DNA from: Gnetum montanum | Lineage: Eukaryota; Streptophyta; Gnetopsida; Gnetales; Gnetaceae | DNA length: 64,000 nt | NCBI GenBank assembly: GCA_015680685.1 | Contig: MNCI01007778.1 | Coordinates: 4,924-68,923, forward strand | Reading direction: 5' to 3' | Shown: piece by piece, positions 33,100 through 44,375 of the stretch | Layout of the letters: each line of letters begins with the position of its first letter | How positions within the stretch are numbered: the stretch's first letter is position 1 | The notes under the pieces: generated by a model | Seen by the model: only the letters and a program-made list of their open reading frames with translations | What the model was told of the DNA's origin: nothing | The model's database searches: none | Position numbers and translations under genes: made by a program

Positions 33100-35238
33100 C
33101 TAGGAGCTTTGCTTCCTTCGGAGATTATGCATTGATGCCGGGGAGCCTTCAAACAAGTGCAAAAGATTTTCCTCTAGATCATCTGGCGAGTACTTAATAT
33201 ACTTATCCACGTGTTTAAGGCTTTCCAAATGAATACCAAATCTCCCTAAGAAAGATCGATAGGCTGGAACCAATTTCTCAGCTATGGAAATTCGCAGTTC
33301 TTCGCGAAGCTGAGCATCTGGAACATACCATGCCGTCTGGTTCTTGTAAAGATCTTCAAATGCAGCATTGAAACTCCTGAATCTCTCTTTGAGTGCATCC
33401 TTTGATATCTTCGTGGAATAGGAGCCACTGCCACTGCCACTGCCACCGCCACTAATTCCTTCATCTCTCAGGCACTGAAGCACTTTGTTCCAAGCTGCCC
33501 TCTGATAGCTCGTGGCGTACTGCCGAACCTGACCGCTGTGTTTCCTTATCCAATCATCGCCAAGAAATGCACGCAGCTCTGGCGACTGCTTCACTTTGCG
33601 CACCATGTAATGAACGTTATTCATCAGGAAAATGTAAGCCAGCGCAGGATCCTTGTACAGCTTTGCTTTCTTGTCAAGGTTCGCCTCCAGATGCGAAGTT
33701 ATAGACAAAAACCACCGAGCCAACGAACTGCGGCTTCCGTCGGAGATATCCCTTCCCTTGATTTGCTCAATGTAAGGCTTTGCAGTATCCGTGTAGCTGC
33801 AGAAAAGCAGGAGGTAATTCATGACATAGCGAGTGGAAGGATGACACACACCACCTGGAATCGGAGTCTTGGCCGGCTCGTTTCGAATGGCGTTCTCGAA
33901 CTCGACGAGGATAGCTTTGACGGCTTCCCCGAGCCGTTCCACGACGCCAGCGGCGTCGGCCCTGATGCTTTCGCAGACATCGGAAGCGAAGACGGAATGG
34001 ACATCCGGAGCCAGCTCCGAGAGGCACTCGTACAAATCCAGGGTTTTAAAAAGCTTCTCGGAAGAACGTTGGCTTACAGCAACGGCGTAGCAGAAGTTCA
34101 GGATGTGCATGAACGCAGGCTTAGCGGTCTCCACGAAGCAATCGTCCATGAAATCTCCGAACTCGCAGAAGACCTGCTCGCAGAGGCGCTTCTCGCTGAC
34201 GAAGAGCACGCGGACCGCAATCTTCATCGCCGGAGTGCGGTGCTTGATCTTCGTCTCCAGAACGTCCCACTCCATCTTCTGGATTTCCTCGATGCTCAGG
34301 CTCTCAATTCCGAGCTTGTGGAGACCTTCTTCCAGAACCTCGCGTCTCACGGCGCTGTAAACCTTGCAGCACTCGCTCTGATACCTCGCGGCGACCATGC
34401 GTCTCGCGATATCTATCAAATCCGGGATCACCTCCGGCCGAATTAGATCAATCACAATATCCTCTTCCTGCTGCTCCACCTCGGAATCGGCAGAGTCCGT
34501 TTTAGGCTCACTGCGCGTGCGCCTGGTGGTCGCGGTTATCGGCGAAGAAGGATCCTGCAAATCCTGGTCATGAACGGACCTGAAAGAGGAACCTTTCCTC
34601 GAAGAAGGTCCGTTCAAGAGCTGGTAAAGACGGTCCGGTTCGAAGATCTCGCTCTGCTGCACCAAAATGTTGTGGAATTCTTCCTCCAGCCGCTCCATGG
34701 CTTTGTGCAAAACGCCCTGCGCGCGTGCCAGCAGCGTCGCGCGCGTTTCGTCCTCGTTATGTTTCTCTGAATCCGCCTCGTCGTCGGTAACCCTAGGAGA
34801 CTTCGAAGCCGCCTGTTCCTGCTCGTTCTGGAACTCTTCCTCTTCCTCCTCATCGAGCGTGTTCACGATCTTGATGATATCATCAACGGCCTGCAAATAT
34901 GCGGCCGATTCGTCGGGATGCGCCTCCCAAATCATGCGCGGCTGCGACGCCGACGGCGACGGCGACGGCGACGCCGTCGTCGACGCCGTCGTCGACTCCG
35001 GCAACTCCAGCGCGTCCCAGCGCAGAAGCGTGGCCTGCGCCGACTCCAGCCGATCGCGAAAGCTCACGTTCCGGCCGCGGACGCTTCCACCAGCGCTGTC
35101 GGTCATGCTCGAGAATCTGTGATCGAAATTGGAGAGGATCCTGAACATGTCCTTGGTCATGGTATCCGTCGTTGCCAGGCTTCGCACAATCTGTTGCGCC
35201 GTGGCAATCACGCGCTCGTCGCCTTCCGCCGCCGTCAT
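33100..35238 (-). CDS. EXO70 exocyst subunit (EXO70B/D-like), intronless
   Basis: The open frame extends to 35328 but begins there with TTG after an in-frame TAG (35334-35332). The first ATG is 35238-35236, giving 712 aa starting MTAAEGDERVIATAQQIVRS, the typical start of plant EXO70B-like proteins. The C-terminal EXO70 domain runs from about residue 275 to the end, with IPGGVCHPSTRYVMNYL, AYIFLMNNVHYMVRKVK, GDDWIRKHSGQVRQYATSYQ and a tail ending SPASMHNLRRKQSS. An acidic region (DEEEEEEF) and low-complexity Ser/Thr/Pro and Gly-Ser stretches lie between conserved blocks. EXO70 is the exocyst subunit that binds phosphoinositides at the plasma membrane and helps tether secretory or autophagy-linked vesicles. 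A single-exon structure is normal for the EXO70B-to-H groups, unlike EXO70A. GC content is clearly higher than in the flanks. Confidence 0.95.
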   Translation of the reverse strand: MTAAEGDERVIATAQQIVRSLATTDTMTKDMFRILSNFDHRFSSMTDSAGGSVRGRNVSFRDRLESAQATLLRWDALELPESTTASTTASPSPSPSASQPRMIWEAHPDESAAYLQAVDDIIKIVNTLDEEEEEEFQNEQEQAASKSPRVTDDEADSEKHNEDETRATLLARAQGVLHKAMERLEEEFHNILVQQSEIFEPDRLYQLLNGPSSRKGSSFRSVHDQDLQDPSSPITATTRRTRSEPKTDSADSEVEQQEEDIVIDLIRPEVIPDLIDIARRMVAARYQSECCKVYSAVRREVLEEGLHKLGIESLSIEEIQKMEWDVLETKIKHRTPAMKIAVRVLFVSEKRLCEQVFCEFGDFMDDCFVETAKPAFMHILNFCYAVAVSQRSSEKLFKTLDLYECLSELAPDVHSVFASDVCESIRADAAGVVERLGEAVKAILVEFENAIRNEPAKTPIPGGVCHPSTRYVMNYLLLFCSYTDTAKPYIEQIKGRDISDGSRSSLARWFLSITSHLEANLDKKAKLYKDPALAYIFLMNNVHYMVRKVKQSPELRAFLGDDWIRKHSGQVRQYATSYQRAAWNKVLQCLRDEGISGGGSGSGSGSYSTKISKDALKERFRSFNAAFEDLYKNQTAWYVPDAQLREELRISIAEKLVPAYRSFLGRFGIHLESLKHVDKYIKYSPDDLEENLLHLFEGSPASMHNLRRKQSS

Positions 35239-35326
35239 TTCCTCTTTCCTCACCTTCTCTTCTTCTTTTTCGTGCGCTCTGCTCAAGCAAGCACGCAGGA
35301 ACGGCCCCCCCTCCCGACTTTCAGCC

Positions 35327-35335
35327 AAACCCTAA
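35327..35335 (+). promoter_or_regulatory. Telo-box in the EXO70 leader
   Basis: AAACCCTAA, the plant telo-box, lies 89 bp upstream of the EXO70 ATG (on the non-coding strand). Telo-boxes occur near transcription starts of plant genes; a functional role here is inference. Confidence 0.5.
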
Positions 35336-35439
35336 CTTCGCTGCAAAAGCCTCATTCTCGTCATTCCATCCGCGCCATGGATTGATCCAAATCTCTCGAT
35401 TCCGAACACACCAAAAATCACAGAGAACGCCGGATCAAA

Positions 35440-35466
35440 CTCGAACAAGAAGAAGAAGAAGAAGGA
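35440..35466 (-). promoter_or_regulatory. CT-rich (Y-patch-like) leader tract
   Basis: A (GAA)n run on the plus strand is CTTCTTCTTC on the gene strand, about 200 bp before the EXO70 ATG. Such pyrimidine tracts are common in plant core promoters and 5' UTRs. Confidence 0.4.
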
Positions 35467-35469
35467 ATC

Positions 35470-36773
35470 TCCGAGGTAACAAAAATCCCCAAAAATCTGC
35501 GAAAGTGCGGAGTTTTGAAGCGGTACAAGGGCGATGCAAACGATCAATCAACAAATAAAACAAAACAAGGAAAAAGAGAGGAAAAATCTGTTGGCACAGA
35601 AACACAGCACGAGCAACAAGAAACACACCACAATCCTCTGCGCGATGAAATTGCGACAGACAAGACAGCACTACAAATACACGACGACAACGTTGGACAA
35701 TTTGGAATCCAAAAAGATTGTGCGTTCTTCGTCTTCTTCGTTCTACGATTGCAGCAACCTGCTTTTCTTTTTTTCCATCTCGAATTCTTTCTTCCAGTTT
35801 TTCCGCTTCAAATCATATATATATATATTTATCCCTGTTTTTGTTTTTTTATGGTTCTTGGTGGGTTATCTGCTTCATCTAATTTTTCCAAGATACGACC
35901 TTTTCCATTATTCAAGTCAGTGGCAACGTTTCCAGATTTTACGTATCGCGAACGGCGGTACGAATCCGCTCCAGTTATTTTCGCGTGTATTTACCGCCTC
36001 TTGTTTTGCTTCCACGTAAGCATCACTCTTCCAAAAGCCACAGAAGAAGCATGATTTTGATCTTTGAGAATTTAATTGGCCTTTACACGTGGTTTTCTTT
36101 ACCTAAACATGTTTAGTTGCGCAAATGTCGTTATGATTATGCTATGAGATAACATTATCTCGAGATGGTTCAAACGCAGCACGTATCACCATTTTGTCTG
36201 TCTATGCGATTTCCAAAGGCAAGACAAACCCATTTGGCAAATCACAAACGATATTTTTCTATTTTTTATTTCTTATTGACTTTTTCATATACTTAAGTAA
36301 TTTTTTTACTTGACTTGCTTTCGTTGATAACCAACGTGTGAAATCATTGTCCATAGGCTCCATGTACCTTTTTGGGTTACATTTTATGTGCCTTTGCTCA
36401 TGCATGGTGTCTCAAACGAAGAAAACAAACAAAATTGTGAACGACTCCTTCGTTTTCGTTAAATTGGATACGTGGCTTTAGTTCTTGCACTCATTTAAAA
36501 ATTAGTTTCCACCTTCTGTCGATGGGAAGACGTTTGAATATATTTATGTTAGGTTCTATCTTGATGTGAAGGGGATTAAATATTTCCATGTGGAGGGTGT
36601 CGGACCAGAAATGAATAATAATTTTTTTAAAAAAATATTTAAAGTACATGATATCATGCAGCTTGATGGGTGGGGATGTCTTTTGGATTTTTATCTTTAC
36701 AATCAGGAACAACTTTTTCTTTGAGGTAGGAAAATGATCAAGGTTTGTCCTTATTCAAAAGCACTTTCATAGG
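35470..36773. other. EXO70 upstream region, no gene seen
   Basis: It holds the EXO70 leader and promoter on the minus strand. An ATATATATATATTTAT block at about 35817-35832 is a weak TATA candidate. The overlapping plus-strand open frames at 35515-36054 are low-complexity and lack a recognisable domain. Confidence 0.4.
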
Positions 36774-36946
36774 GTTTTCACTTCTTATAAATGGTTTTGT
36801 GTGTAAAAATAAGGAGAAAACCTCTCTAATAACAAAATAATGCATCAATAAAAAATAATGTTTTCACTTCTTATAAAATGGTTTTGTGTGTAAAAATAAG
36901 GAGAAAACCTCTCTAATAACAAAATAATGCATCAATAAAAAATAAT
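36774..36946 (+). repeat. 86/87-bp tandem duplication
   Basis: Units 36774-36859 and 36860-36946 differ only by one extra A in the second. Each begins GTTTTCACTTCTTATAAA. Confidence 0.95.
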
Positions 36947-37416
36947 GAACAGATAGCAATATAAATTTAAAGCTTCCCATCTTTGAGCCTTCTAAACAAC
37001 GAAAAAATTCATATGGTAGAAAATAAATTAATTATTTAGCTTTTACTTAGAGTTTTTTTCTCCTTGAAGTTGTAGTCAAAAACCAACATTTTTGAGAATT
37101 TGATATTTAACTCCTAAGGATAAGTCATAGTTATGCTCGTGATGCTGAAAAATAACTCCATACGAAAGTTTCCAAATAGAGTATAGAACAATCAAAGACA
37201 CTTCAAGTGCAAAGAAAGGAAGTAAACAAAAAAGTTTGATCACTAAGATTGATTTCATTGATGCATGGTTAAAAATTGTTACAAATTCTAAATGTCCATT
37301 TCCAAGCATGTTGTATAACAGGATATTCAAAAAAAAAAGGTCTTCATTTCCTCAATGATGACATTCAAGAGAAACGATTCTGATATGTTTAAGACAAATG
37401 CCCATAGGACAACCTT

Positions 37417-38327
37417 TGATGAGCGGCGAGGTACCCCTATGCCCAACCATGCAAATCATAAGTGATCCAGTCAAATTCCGTAGATAGAACTAGTTGTGGC
37501 ATCTAGATCATTATGGCTTGATCACAATTCGTTGTCTTCCTACTTGGACTAGTGGTAGCTTTGTCACATATGGTTTAGTCCAAAGTGAGACATGATTCTT
37601 GATGTTGTTTCAACCTTATGCTACCCCTAACGCTAATAAAGAAATCAATTATTTAAACTAATTAACAACAAAAAGTAAAGTCTAAACTAGCCTACGGGCA
37701 ATGAGTGTCAGTTCCCAGCTTGTTGTACACATCCTGTATCTGCTACTGGGATTACCAAACGCTAGGCTACTGGGTGAACCAAGCAATAATGGTATTGAGA
37801 TTACCAAGCGAATACGTATTTATGCTTGAAACCAGTCGCGCTTGTTCCACCAATTTATTAATATGCATGAAAATGTAAATATTAACTAAGTAGATGAAAA
37901 ATAAATTGCATGGAAAGTAAATCTAATTTAAGTCAAAGTGCTGCAATGAATAAGAATCAATCTCGATCTTATTGTTGTTCATGGAATGTGTCCAGGTACA
38001 TTGCCACTCAAATAAGACACCGTACAACTAACTCAGATCTACACTATGGGCTCTCGCTGATTGTTCTCTAAGACTGTTCTCTAAGACTACAGAATAAAAT
38101 TGCAAGAGTTCAACTATTATATTGACTAATTTTATGCCCAAACCATGTGCCCAAGTGTTATATTTATAGGTCGGCACACATCTCACGATATCTGATAACG
38201 TAGCACGGGATTCAATATCTGATATGCGATATCGAGGCTCCGATATCTTAGCTGACCAAAAATTGACTTTTGTTAAAATAGATACAATATAGCATCAACA
38301 ATAATCCAGCCAACTGATGATTCATCA
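37417..38327 (-). mobile_element. Solo LTR of the gag-only Ty3/gypsy family (LTR copy 1)
   Basis: It starts TGATGAGCGGCGAGG and ends ATGATTCATCA, the same ends as the other copies (TGATGAGT...GACTCATCA). It carries a minus-strand TATA motif (CCTATAAATA at about 38160-38170). Flanking pentamers ACCTT (37412-37416) and ACATT (38328-38332) match in 4 of 5 positions, as expected for an old target duplication. No internal region adjoins it. Confidence 0.8.
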
Positions 38328-38399
38328 ACATTGCTGAATAAGATACCATAAAAATTACAAATTTTCAAAAAATATAGGAGTTCTCAAAATATCTTTCAT

Positions 38400-40510
38400 T
38401 TTCCTTATCCAAAAGTGCACTAATAATTAAATTTTCCAATCCTCATTGAATTTTTTATTAATAAAATCATTCTTGTAATAATGTTGCATGTAACTCTGGA
38501 ATTAGATGGAAAAACATATCTACCATCCTTCAAAAAAATATATGGAAAAACCTGATGCAAACTATTATTAACTTTAAATAAATTATTAAGATCAAAAAAT
38601 AAAATTTTGAAAAACATCTCTTTATATTCAAACCATGGAGGTTAGAAGCCTCCTTCCATGTAATCCATCTATCATGTGTACATGAACAGGAAACTATAGT
38701 GATACCAAATTTGCTCCAGCTAGTACACAATCCAAATGAATTAATAGCCCCGTCTCCCTCATCAAAAAGAAGCCATCTTTAGCTAATTTGCTTAAGCATA
38801 TAGTCTAAAATCATAATATAATTATAATTCTAGTACTCAATAAGCTTGCACCAAGTCTTCAAATTTTGTTTAAAAAATAAATAACCAATAATAGAAATGG
38901 CTTGAGGCAAAAGAAGACAATAAAAAAATATTTAAAAACTAGCTATTATTATTATTAGGTTTTCTTTATATTAGTCTATTTCTTAAAATGAGCACCCAAA
39001 CATCATCTCCATCAATGCACTTTGGAATCCATTTTGCTACGAGAGAAACACCCATTATAACAGTTAATAAGGCTAAGTCTATCTTTTTTCCTACTATTGC
39101 AAATATCCCTTGAAACACCTTTCTTATGCTACTTAGCTCACCAAACAAACTAACAAATAATACGACTAATTCAATCATAAGAAATTTTAAAATGAGCCTA
39201 GTAACTAAAGTAATAAACATGAGTAAATTGAGCATCTACTTAATAACTAAAACTTTCCCAACATGGGTGAGCTTTTTTATTTCTATTTATCAAACTTCTT
39301 AACAATTTTTTCAACCATATAATTTCCCAAAATATCGAAATGAAATGAAATAAATTGAAGCTTTATTACATCTAAAGACCCATATGATTTATTGGATAGA
39401 TATTACATTTTCATGAAAAATAAAGAGAAAATCATTTTTTAAGATTTTCTAAGGATGGAAAGTAATCCACCTATCAATATTCCTATTACAATAAATAATA
39501 TATTTTTACCAATTAATACAAGAAAAATATAACATGCAATATTCCTTCACTTTAGCTAATAGGCTATTTATATGTTGCAAAGAATTGTTAATCATTAAAA
39601 AAAATCATCTGCAAAGTGCATGTTAAGCAATTACATACCTAGATCATTAGTTCAAATTCCCTTAACGATATTCATTTCTAAATCATAATGCAGCTTATGT
39701 GAAATAAAGTATGCCACAGTAATAAAAAGATAATAAGTTAGAGGACAATCTTGATGAACTAACTACTAAAGAGAAATAAGAAACTCAATCCAAAATATAT
39801 AAGAATTTGAGCATTATCATCAATGAATATTGTACAGGAAATAAGAATAAAAAAATTACCAAATTATAGTTTATAAATATAAGAAATAATGAAATTTCAT
39901 TCAATCTTGTCATAAACTTTAACATAATCTAAATTAATAAAACCAATGTCATGGTTAATATCAAAAGCCTCTTGCATTCTCTTCCAAGTTGCAAAAACAT
40001 TATTTGAGATATGCCTACCTTTAACAAAACTTGACTACTCAAGTCTTATGATATTTTTTATAACCTTCTAAATTTAGCAAGCCATGCATTTAGCTAAAAT
40101 TTTTCAAGTGTTATTAAAAAGAGTAAGAGGCCTTGATTACTAATATGTTGAATATTTATATTCTTAGAAATAACACAAATCATACATTTATTAATATTTT
40201 TTACAAAGGAAAACTTTTTTATTAGCTTATTAAAAGACTTGAAAGATGTCATTTCCCATAATGTCCCAACGCTTCTTAAAAAATTTAATTATAAAGCCAT
40301 CAAATCCTAAAGCTTTATCATCCACTAAACTAAAAGTTGTCGCTTGGATTTCTTTCACTATAATTTCTAGTTTAAGAATACTTTGATGTGCTTTTGTTAT
40401 AAGATGAGGAATATGCATACTAGATGCCTTGAAGATTTCCTTAATAAAAACTTTAAAATAAAAATGATTTACTAAAAAATAGTTAATAGTTAATGATGTA
40501 ATCATTTATA
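38400..40510 (-). pseudogene. L1-type LINE reverse-transcriptase remnant
   Basis: Reading leftwards on the minus strand: DDKALGFDGFIIKFFKKRWD (40505-40230), the DDKAPGPDGF block of plant L1 RT; then FVKGRHISNNVF-like and FINLDYVKVYDKIEW fragments at about 39900-40000; then the FADD active-site motif at 39615-39604 (LLNMHFADDFF); then a thumb or zf-RVT-side open frame at 39235-38966. Frame breaks and stops are frequent, so it is inactive. Confidence 0.75.
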
Positions 40511-41724
40511 TAAAATGTTTCTAATTTAGGTACTTAATCATTTACTTTGAAATTTTTTTAAAAATTGTTCCAAAGTTCATTGTTAATTTTTAGCTAGAAC
40601 ATTTGACTTATTAGAATTTAACGTAGTATCATTCAAAAGCATTTTACAGGATCTCGTAATATGTTGTAATCTCTATCAAAAACAAATTTATAGTCGATAA
40701 TCTTATTTTTTGAAATAAATTCCTTTTATAATTTGTAGTTTTCAACCTTTTGGTCATAACAATTTATTTCTTAATTATGAACAATTATATTTTTTCTGAA
40801 CTTCTTATATTTTTACCACACACTCTAATTTAGTATTGGCTGGACCTTTAACACAACAACAAGTCATGATTCATCGTAACCATCACAACACTTTGTTACA
40901 GATTTGCAATAAATCATCATAACACACACTCTTACAACTTAATTGGCTTAACATAACATAGAAATAATGACTTATAAATCAAGACAATGTGTGAATTATC
41001 ATCTAACATGACTTTTATTAAGAATACTTTTAGGTATGTTAGCAACTACATCCAAGTACATGGGCTACAAAAACACTAACAATGAGTGACACATTAACAT
41101 AACCAGTGGGCACATGTATCAATGTTTAGATGTTCTTGGAAGGGCATATGATGCAACTGTTACAATAATATACAGCCTGGAAAGGTGCTAGTCCATCTCC
41201 TCCTATATTTTTTTCAGGAGGTTGAGAGTGGCAATGATATAGGTAGGTTAGTCATCAAACAAGTTGGTAGTGATAGTGATAGTGGCTAGCTAATAGAGAG
41301 GTTGATAGTGCTAGTGGCACTAGTGCAGCAATAGGTGCAAGTGATGATAAAGGACCTACATAGTAATCAACTAGTAGAATGATGGTGGACAAAGGATCCC
41401 ACCATGGCTATAGAGTAGTTGGAGAAGCTAAGGAAGACATTTGATTTCATGGGTTGTACCTCAGCTTAGTAGACTACACTCACAACATACTAGCTTACCA
41501 ATTATTGTGAGATGTTAGTGGAGGTTTGAGGAAAAAATCAAGGAATGGATAGGACAATAGGTCTTTTGCATAAATTTCTTGATTTCATTGAGCTACTAGT
41601 ATATTTCTATTGAGTATGTATAAGTGAAGGAGAAGAAGTTTTATTGATAATATCAAGGTAGCTAAACAGTGGTTGAGTATGATGCCCATTTTATTAAGCT
41701 CAATGCCTATGTCACTAAGCATAT

Positions 41725-42300
41725 TGATGAGCCGTTATATTGTGTATCACATCTGCAATATCGCAGGCCGCCGCAACATCTATAAATAAGAGGCGGCTTT
41801 CCATGTTTTAGGCATCTAGATCTAGACACTTAGCCAAACTATAGCAGTTTTACCATTCCAAAGTTAGAATAATTTCCATGTGCCCGCAGTAGGAGTCTCA
41901 AAGTGAATAGATCTTTATTCGAGCAAATTGTACCTAAGCACACATTTGGGTACGGCAATAAAGATGAACTTTTTGATAAACCTTGCAGCATGTGGACTAA
42001 GCTAAATAGGATTTAATTATTGTTAAATGTTTAAATGCTTTCCTAGATAATTAATCTCTCTCAACCCTTGACTCTCCTAGTTAAGTGCATTCAGTACGAC
42101 TACTTCGAGCACGTGTGTAACGCTTGGTAACCCAGTAACGAGTAGTGTTTGGTAATCCTAGTAGTGTTGCACTGGTTCAGGGTGTGTGCGGCAAGTGGGA
42201 ACGGATACTAATGCTAGGATAATTAGAACTTAGTTAGTGAATAGTTAATGAAAGTTAGTCATTTAGTTCTATTCACCTTTCCCTATTAGCATAGGTGTTA
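41725..42300 (+). mobile_element. Gypsy-family LTR copy 2, plus orientation, 3'-truncated
   Basis: It begins TGATGAGCCGTTATATTG, has a TATAAATAAG box at about 41781, and contains CTTGGTAACCCAGTA and TTGGTAATCCTAGTAG. These are reverse complements of blocks in the other LTR copies. It is the only copy in this orientation. The end fades at about 42300. Confidence 0.7.
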
Positions 42301-42593
42301 AAAAGATAAAAGATATAAAAATCATATACCTCAAGCTTACTTAACCATACAANCTTTTGTCTAATAACATCTTAGCCAAAGTATCACTTCCATGAGGATC
42401 TGTAATGAACAACATGCATGTTGTTATTCCAAGTCATTAATTTAATCAGCATAGATTCCAAATTGAATAAGGAGGCAACATGTGACACTTTATGATTGGG
42501 TGAATTCTTCTAACAAATCATTTTAGTTTGTCTTGAAAGTTCATATGTGATGAGTGGTGAGGTACCCCTACACTCAACCATACGAATACGAGN

Positions 42594-43789
42594 TCGACCC
42601 AAATTTAGGACAGTTGCAAGTAAAAAAAAAGAACACTCTTAAGGTTGATCAACCTATTAATAGGTCAATCGACTTGAGTTTAGAAAAAGTTCAAAAGCCA
42701 AGAAAAGCATCACTCTTAAGTCAACTAACCTAAGATGAGTAGTCAATTTCAAATGCCCAAATCTAAATGATTGAGTTAGAGAATGATGATTGAGCTTAAA
42801 GTTCAATTTTTTGGATAATGTAATATAAGGGTGATCACTAACCAAATGACATAGGTTGACTAACCTTTGCTAAGATCAACCTATTAGGGGAAAAATGACA
42901 AAAAATAAAAAAAATGAAAAGTTAGAAAGTCCCTCAAACATTATCATATGAACAAAGTATTAAGGAGGGAATATTACCATTTGTCTTCAAGGGTAAAATG
43001 TTTCACCATGGAAATTATAGCTCTCTTACCAATTAATGCACAAGTGCAGATGAATTACTGGAATTAACATTAGTAAGAAAGATCAAAGTAGGATTTTAGG
43101 TGAACAATATATGTGTAAGAGAGAGATCTAAATTGAAAAATATTTTTCATTATAGTCTTATATATTTAGAACTATGATTTTTTAAAACTTCAAGCCCCAC
43201 TCTAGAGTGTTGTGCCACAACACCAACCACTCAACCCCGCAAGGTTTGATCATGCTTGGAATGTGGTTTCCAAGCTTCCGCAACCTTTACAATCTTGAGC
43301 TCCACTTTGAAGTGTTGTGCCACAACACCAATCACTTAATCCTATAGGATCTTAACAAGCTCAATCAAGATGCCTTCCCATAAGAAGCACATCAACCTTG
43401 CAGGACAACAAAGAAGAACAATTAGAAGGGATGAATGCAACTCAGTTTGCTGATCCTTGCACTTGAGGTATAACACACTTTACAATGAACAAATGATGAT
43501 ACAATGAAAAGCAACAAAGATTGCAATGATTGAAAAAATGATTACACATAAGCTTGCATATTTCCCAATGCATATGATGTCATCTTATAACTGCCATGTT
43601 TCTAAATCTATCTTGGAACTTGTACAATAGCTAGGCAACAATCACTAACGATCATGGAAAACGTTTTCATCATGCCTGAGATGTCTTTCTAAATTTTCCT
43701 TTTATTCTTGGAAAACATCTTTGTCTAGGAAAGATGTCTTTCTGAAATCTCCATTTTGGGAAGATGTCTTTGTCTAATGGAAGATGTCT
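42594..43789. mobile_element. Insertion in the element A 3' LTR, including a copia LTR fragment
   Basis: From about 43185 to 43785 it matches 51930-52545 of the copia LTR almost phrase for phrase (for example CCACAACACCAA and GAAGCACATCAACC). The left part (42600-43170) carries several GTTGACTAACC/GATCAACCTATT repeats of unknown origin. A single N at 42593 marks the left junction, so an assembly join cannot be excluded. Confidence 0.6.
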
Positions 43790-44366
43790 AATGCTCGTGA
43801 TTAAGTCATACTCATTTTGCATTTAACAACAGGAATAGTAAATGATGGTAAAGAAATATTAACTAAGAAAACAATAAATAACAATAACAATTAAATAATT
43901 AAAACTAAGTGAATACTACAATGATGAAGTAATCTCAATCTTTATTGTCGATCATGTGCATGTCCAAGTACGTCACACTCAAATAAAGGTTCCGTACAAT
44001 TACAAGCATCACACTACTGGCATGCACTGGGAAAATATTCTAACTCTTGTGGGAACAAACTACAAGAGTCTAACTACAATTAACTCAAAAGATGATCCTA
44101 AGTGCAGCGGGTGCACACTTATTTATAACCAAAGACAGACTCTACGTAAACGGGGCAGCGTCGACGCATGGACAGATGCGTCGATGGGGCCGCATAAACA
44201 CAGCCATGTCAACGGGGCCTTGTCGACGTGGCCTAGTTAACACAAGTTTGATATCGGGGGTCCAATATCAGGACCCATCAGACCTAGTATCTTGTATTAG
44301 GGTTCCAATAACAGGGGTCCGATAACAAGGGTCCAATAACAGGACTTGAGAAACGATGACTCATCA
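43790..44366 (-). mobile_element. Element A 3' LTR, main fragment (LTR copy 3)
   Basis: It matches 49084-49591 from AATGCTC(G/A)TGATTAAGTCAT to the terminal GACTCATCA. It includes the TATA region (minus-strand GGTTATAAATAAG, about 44107-44119). Confidence 0.8.
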
Positions 44367-44375
44367 TACCCCCAC
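44367..44375 (-). other. Polypurine tract of element A
   Basis: Minus-strand GTGGGGGTA directly precedes the LTR start TGATGAGTC, as expected for the plus-strand primer of an LTR retrotransposon. A diverged counterpart sits at 56724-56731. Confidence 0.7.

Noticed and set aside
33538-35558. Several long open frames on both strands across the EXO70 gene (for example 33538-34446 +, 34667-35122 +, 34883-35290 -)
   Set aside because: They are shadows of the GC-rich EXO70 coding strand; only the 33100-35238 frame carries family motifs.
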